Origin: Limnephilus marmoratus
Taxonomy: Eukaryota; Arthropoda; Insecta; Trichoptera; Limnephilidae
Assembly: GCA_917880885.1 (NCBI GenBank)
Contig: OU862933.1
Location: forward strand, 10,773,452-10,837,451
Direction of reading: 5' to 3'
Length of the DNA stretch: 64,000 nucleotides
Below, one piece after another: positions 62,880 to 64,000 of this stretch. Position numbers and translations under genes: made by a program. The notes beneath the pieces were generated by a model. It saw only the letters and a list, made by a program, of their open reading frames with translations, did not search any database and was not told the origin of the DNA. The stretch's first letter is position 1; every line of letters begins with the position of its first letter.

Positions 62880-64000
62880 TAATTTATAAATATAGAAATC
62901 TATTTAGTGGAAAAAGTTACATTTATAAATATAGAAATCTATTCAGTGGAAAAATTACATTTATAAATATAGAAATCTACTCAGTGGAAAAAAAGTTACA
63001 TTTATAAATATAGAAATCTATTCAGTGCAAAAAAGTTACATTTTTAAATATAGAAATCTATTCATTACAAAAAGTTACATAAATAAATATAGAAATCTAT
63101 TCAGTGGAAAAATTACATTTATAAATATAGAAATCTATTCAGTGGAAAAATTACATTTATAAATATAGAAATCTACTCAGTGGAAAAAAGTTACATTTAT
63201 AAATATAGAAATCTATTCAGTGCAAAAAAGTTACATTTTTAAATATAGAAATCTATTCATTACAAAAAGTTACATAAATAAATATAGAAATCTATTCATT
63301 GCAAAAAAGCAACACTTATAAATATAGAAATCTATTCATTGCAAAAAAGCAACACTTATAAATATAGAAATCTATTCATTGCAAAAAAGCAACACTTATA
63401 AATATATAAATTTATTCATTGCAAAAAAGCAACACTTATAAATATAGAAATCTATTCAGTGCAAAAAAGCAACACTTATAAATATAGAAATCTATTCATT
63501 GCAAAAAAGCAACACTTATAAATATAGAAATCTATTCAGTGCAAAAAAGTTACATTTATAAATATATTCGAAATCTATTCATTACAAAAAGTTACATATA
63601 TAAATATAGAAATCTATTCATAAAAAAGCAACACTTATAAATATAGAAATCTATTCATTGCAAAAAAGCAACACTTATAAATATAGAAATCTATTCAGTG
63701 CAAAAAAGCAACACTTATAAATATAGAAATCTATTCATTGCAAAAAAGCAACACTTATAAATATAGAAATCTATTCATTGCAAAAAAGCAACACTTATAA
63801 ATATAGAAATCTATTCATTGCAAAAAAGCAACACTTATAAATATAGAAATCTATTCATTGCAAAAAAGCAACACTTATAAATATAGAAATTTATTCATTG
63901 CAAAAAAGCAACACTTATAAATATAGAAATCTATTCAGTGCAAAAAAGCAACACTTATAAATATAGAAATCTATTCATTGCAAAAAAGCAACACTTATAA
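62880..64000. repeat. 40-bp AT-rich satellite array, open at the window end
   Basis: Tandem units of about 40 bp of the form aaatatagaaatctattcat plus tgcaaaaaagcaacacttat. The first units are shorter or variant (ggaaaa, gttacattt). A five-unit block of about 196 bp is repeated once near the start (62941 and 63137), while units from about 63290 on are nearly uniform. The array continues past 64000. No coding potential. Confidence 0.97.

Noticed and set aside
62880..64000. CRISPR-like array
   Set aside because: Units are directly adjacent with no unique spacers, and the context is eukaryotic. It is a satellite.

Overview
This window looks like repeat-rich nuclear DNA of an arthropod, most likely an insect. 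The signs are an AT-rich composition, dense and nested transposable elements, a short AACCT/TTAGG-type tract (the common insect telomere unit), and BEL/Pao, Ty3/Gypsy, Jockey-like, RTE-like, mariner, hAT and Helitron-like sequences side by side. A hemipteran is possible but not proven. I found no ordinary single-copy host gene. Every substantial reading frame belongs to, or decays from, a mobile element.

Layout. (1) 1-2274: a Penelope-type hammerhead motif, a hAT relic and a Helitron-like element. (2) 2275-22294: one 20-kb composite. A BEL/Pao retrotransposon (LTRs 2280-2663 and 21877-22289, 5-bp duplication CATGG) has taken two later insertions. A 5.3-kb LTR element without gag/pol sits inside its gag (7815-13112, duplication AGAG). 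A full-length Ty3/Gypsy element sits in its 5' leader (13775-21764, duplication ATCT), with gag and pol joined by an A AAA AAC frameshift site. (3) 22295-40000: MITEs with TTA, TTAA or 8-bp duplications, two SINE families, a 14-bp minisatellite, two Helitron-like or inverted-repeat elements, a second hammerhead motif and a hAT element. (4) 40080-45150: a long two-ORF LINE with an open 989-codon endonuclease/reverse transcriptase. (5) 45400-58600: MITEs, back-to-back SINEs, several LINE 3' ends, a mariner carrying a Helitron-like insert, a hAT remnant and a restriction-like endonuclease domain from another retroelement. (6) 59309-62392: a 3.1-kb element with long terminal inverted repeats. Its only gene is a decayed, spliced gene for a PIN/XPG-like protein with a C-terminal CXC domain, and no known transposase is visible. 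(7) 62880 to the end: a 40-bp satellite that runs off the window.

How the parts relate. BEL is the oldest layer: its LTRs differ in length and its genes carry stops, a frameshift, an insertion and a deletion. The two inserted LTR elements look young, since I see no difference between their paired LTRs. A short interspersed family shares its 3' hairpin and A-rich tail with a Jockey/CR1-like LINE end at 51960-52432, which suggests that LINE mobilised it. The most interesting item is the PIN/CXC terminal-inverted-repeat element, because its mobility mechanism is not explained by any recognisable transposase.
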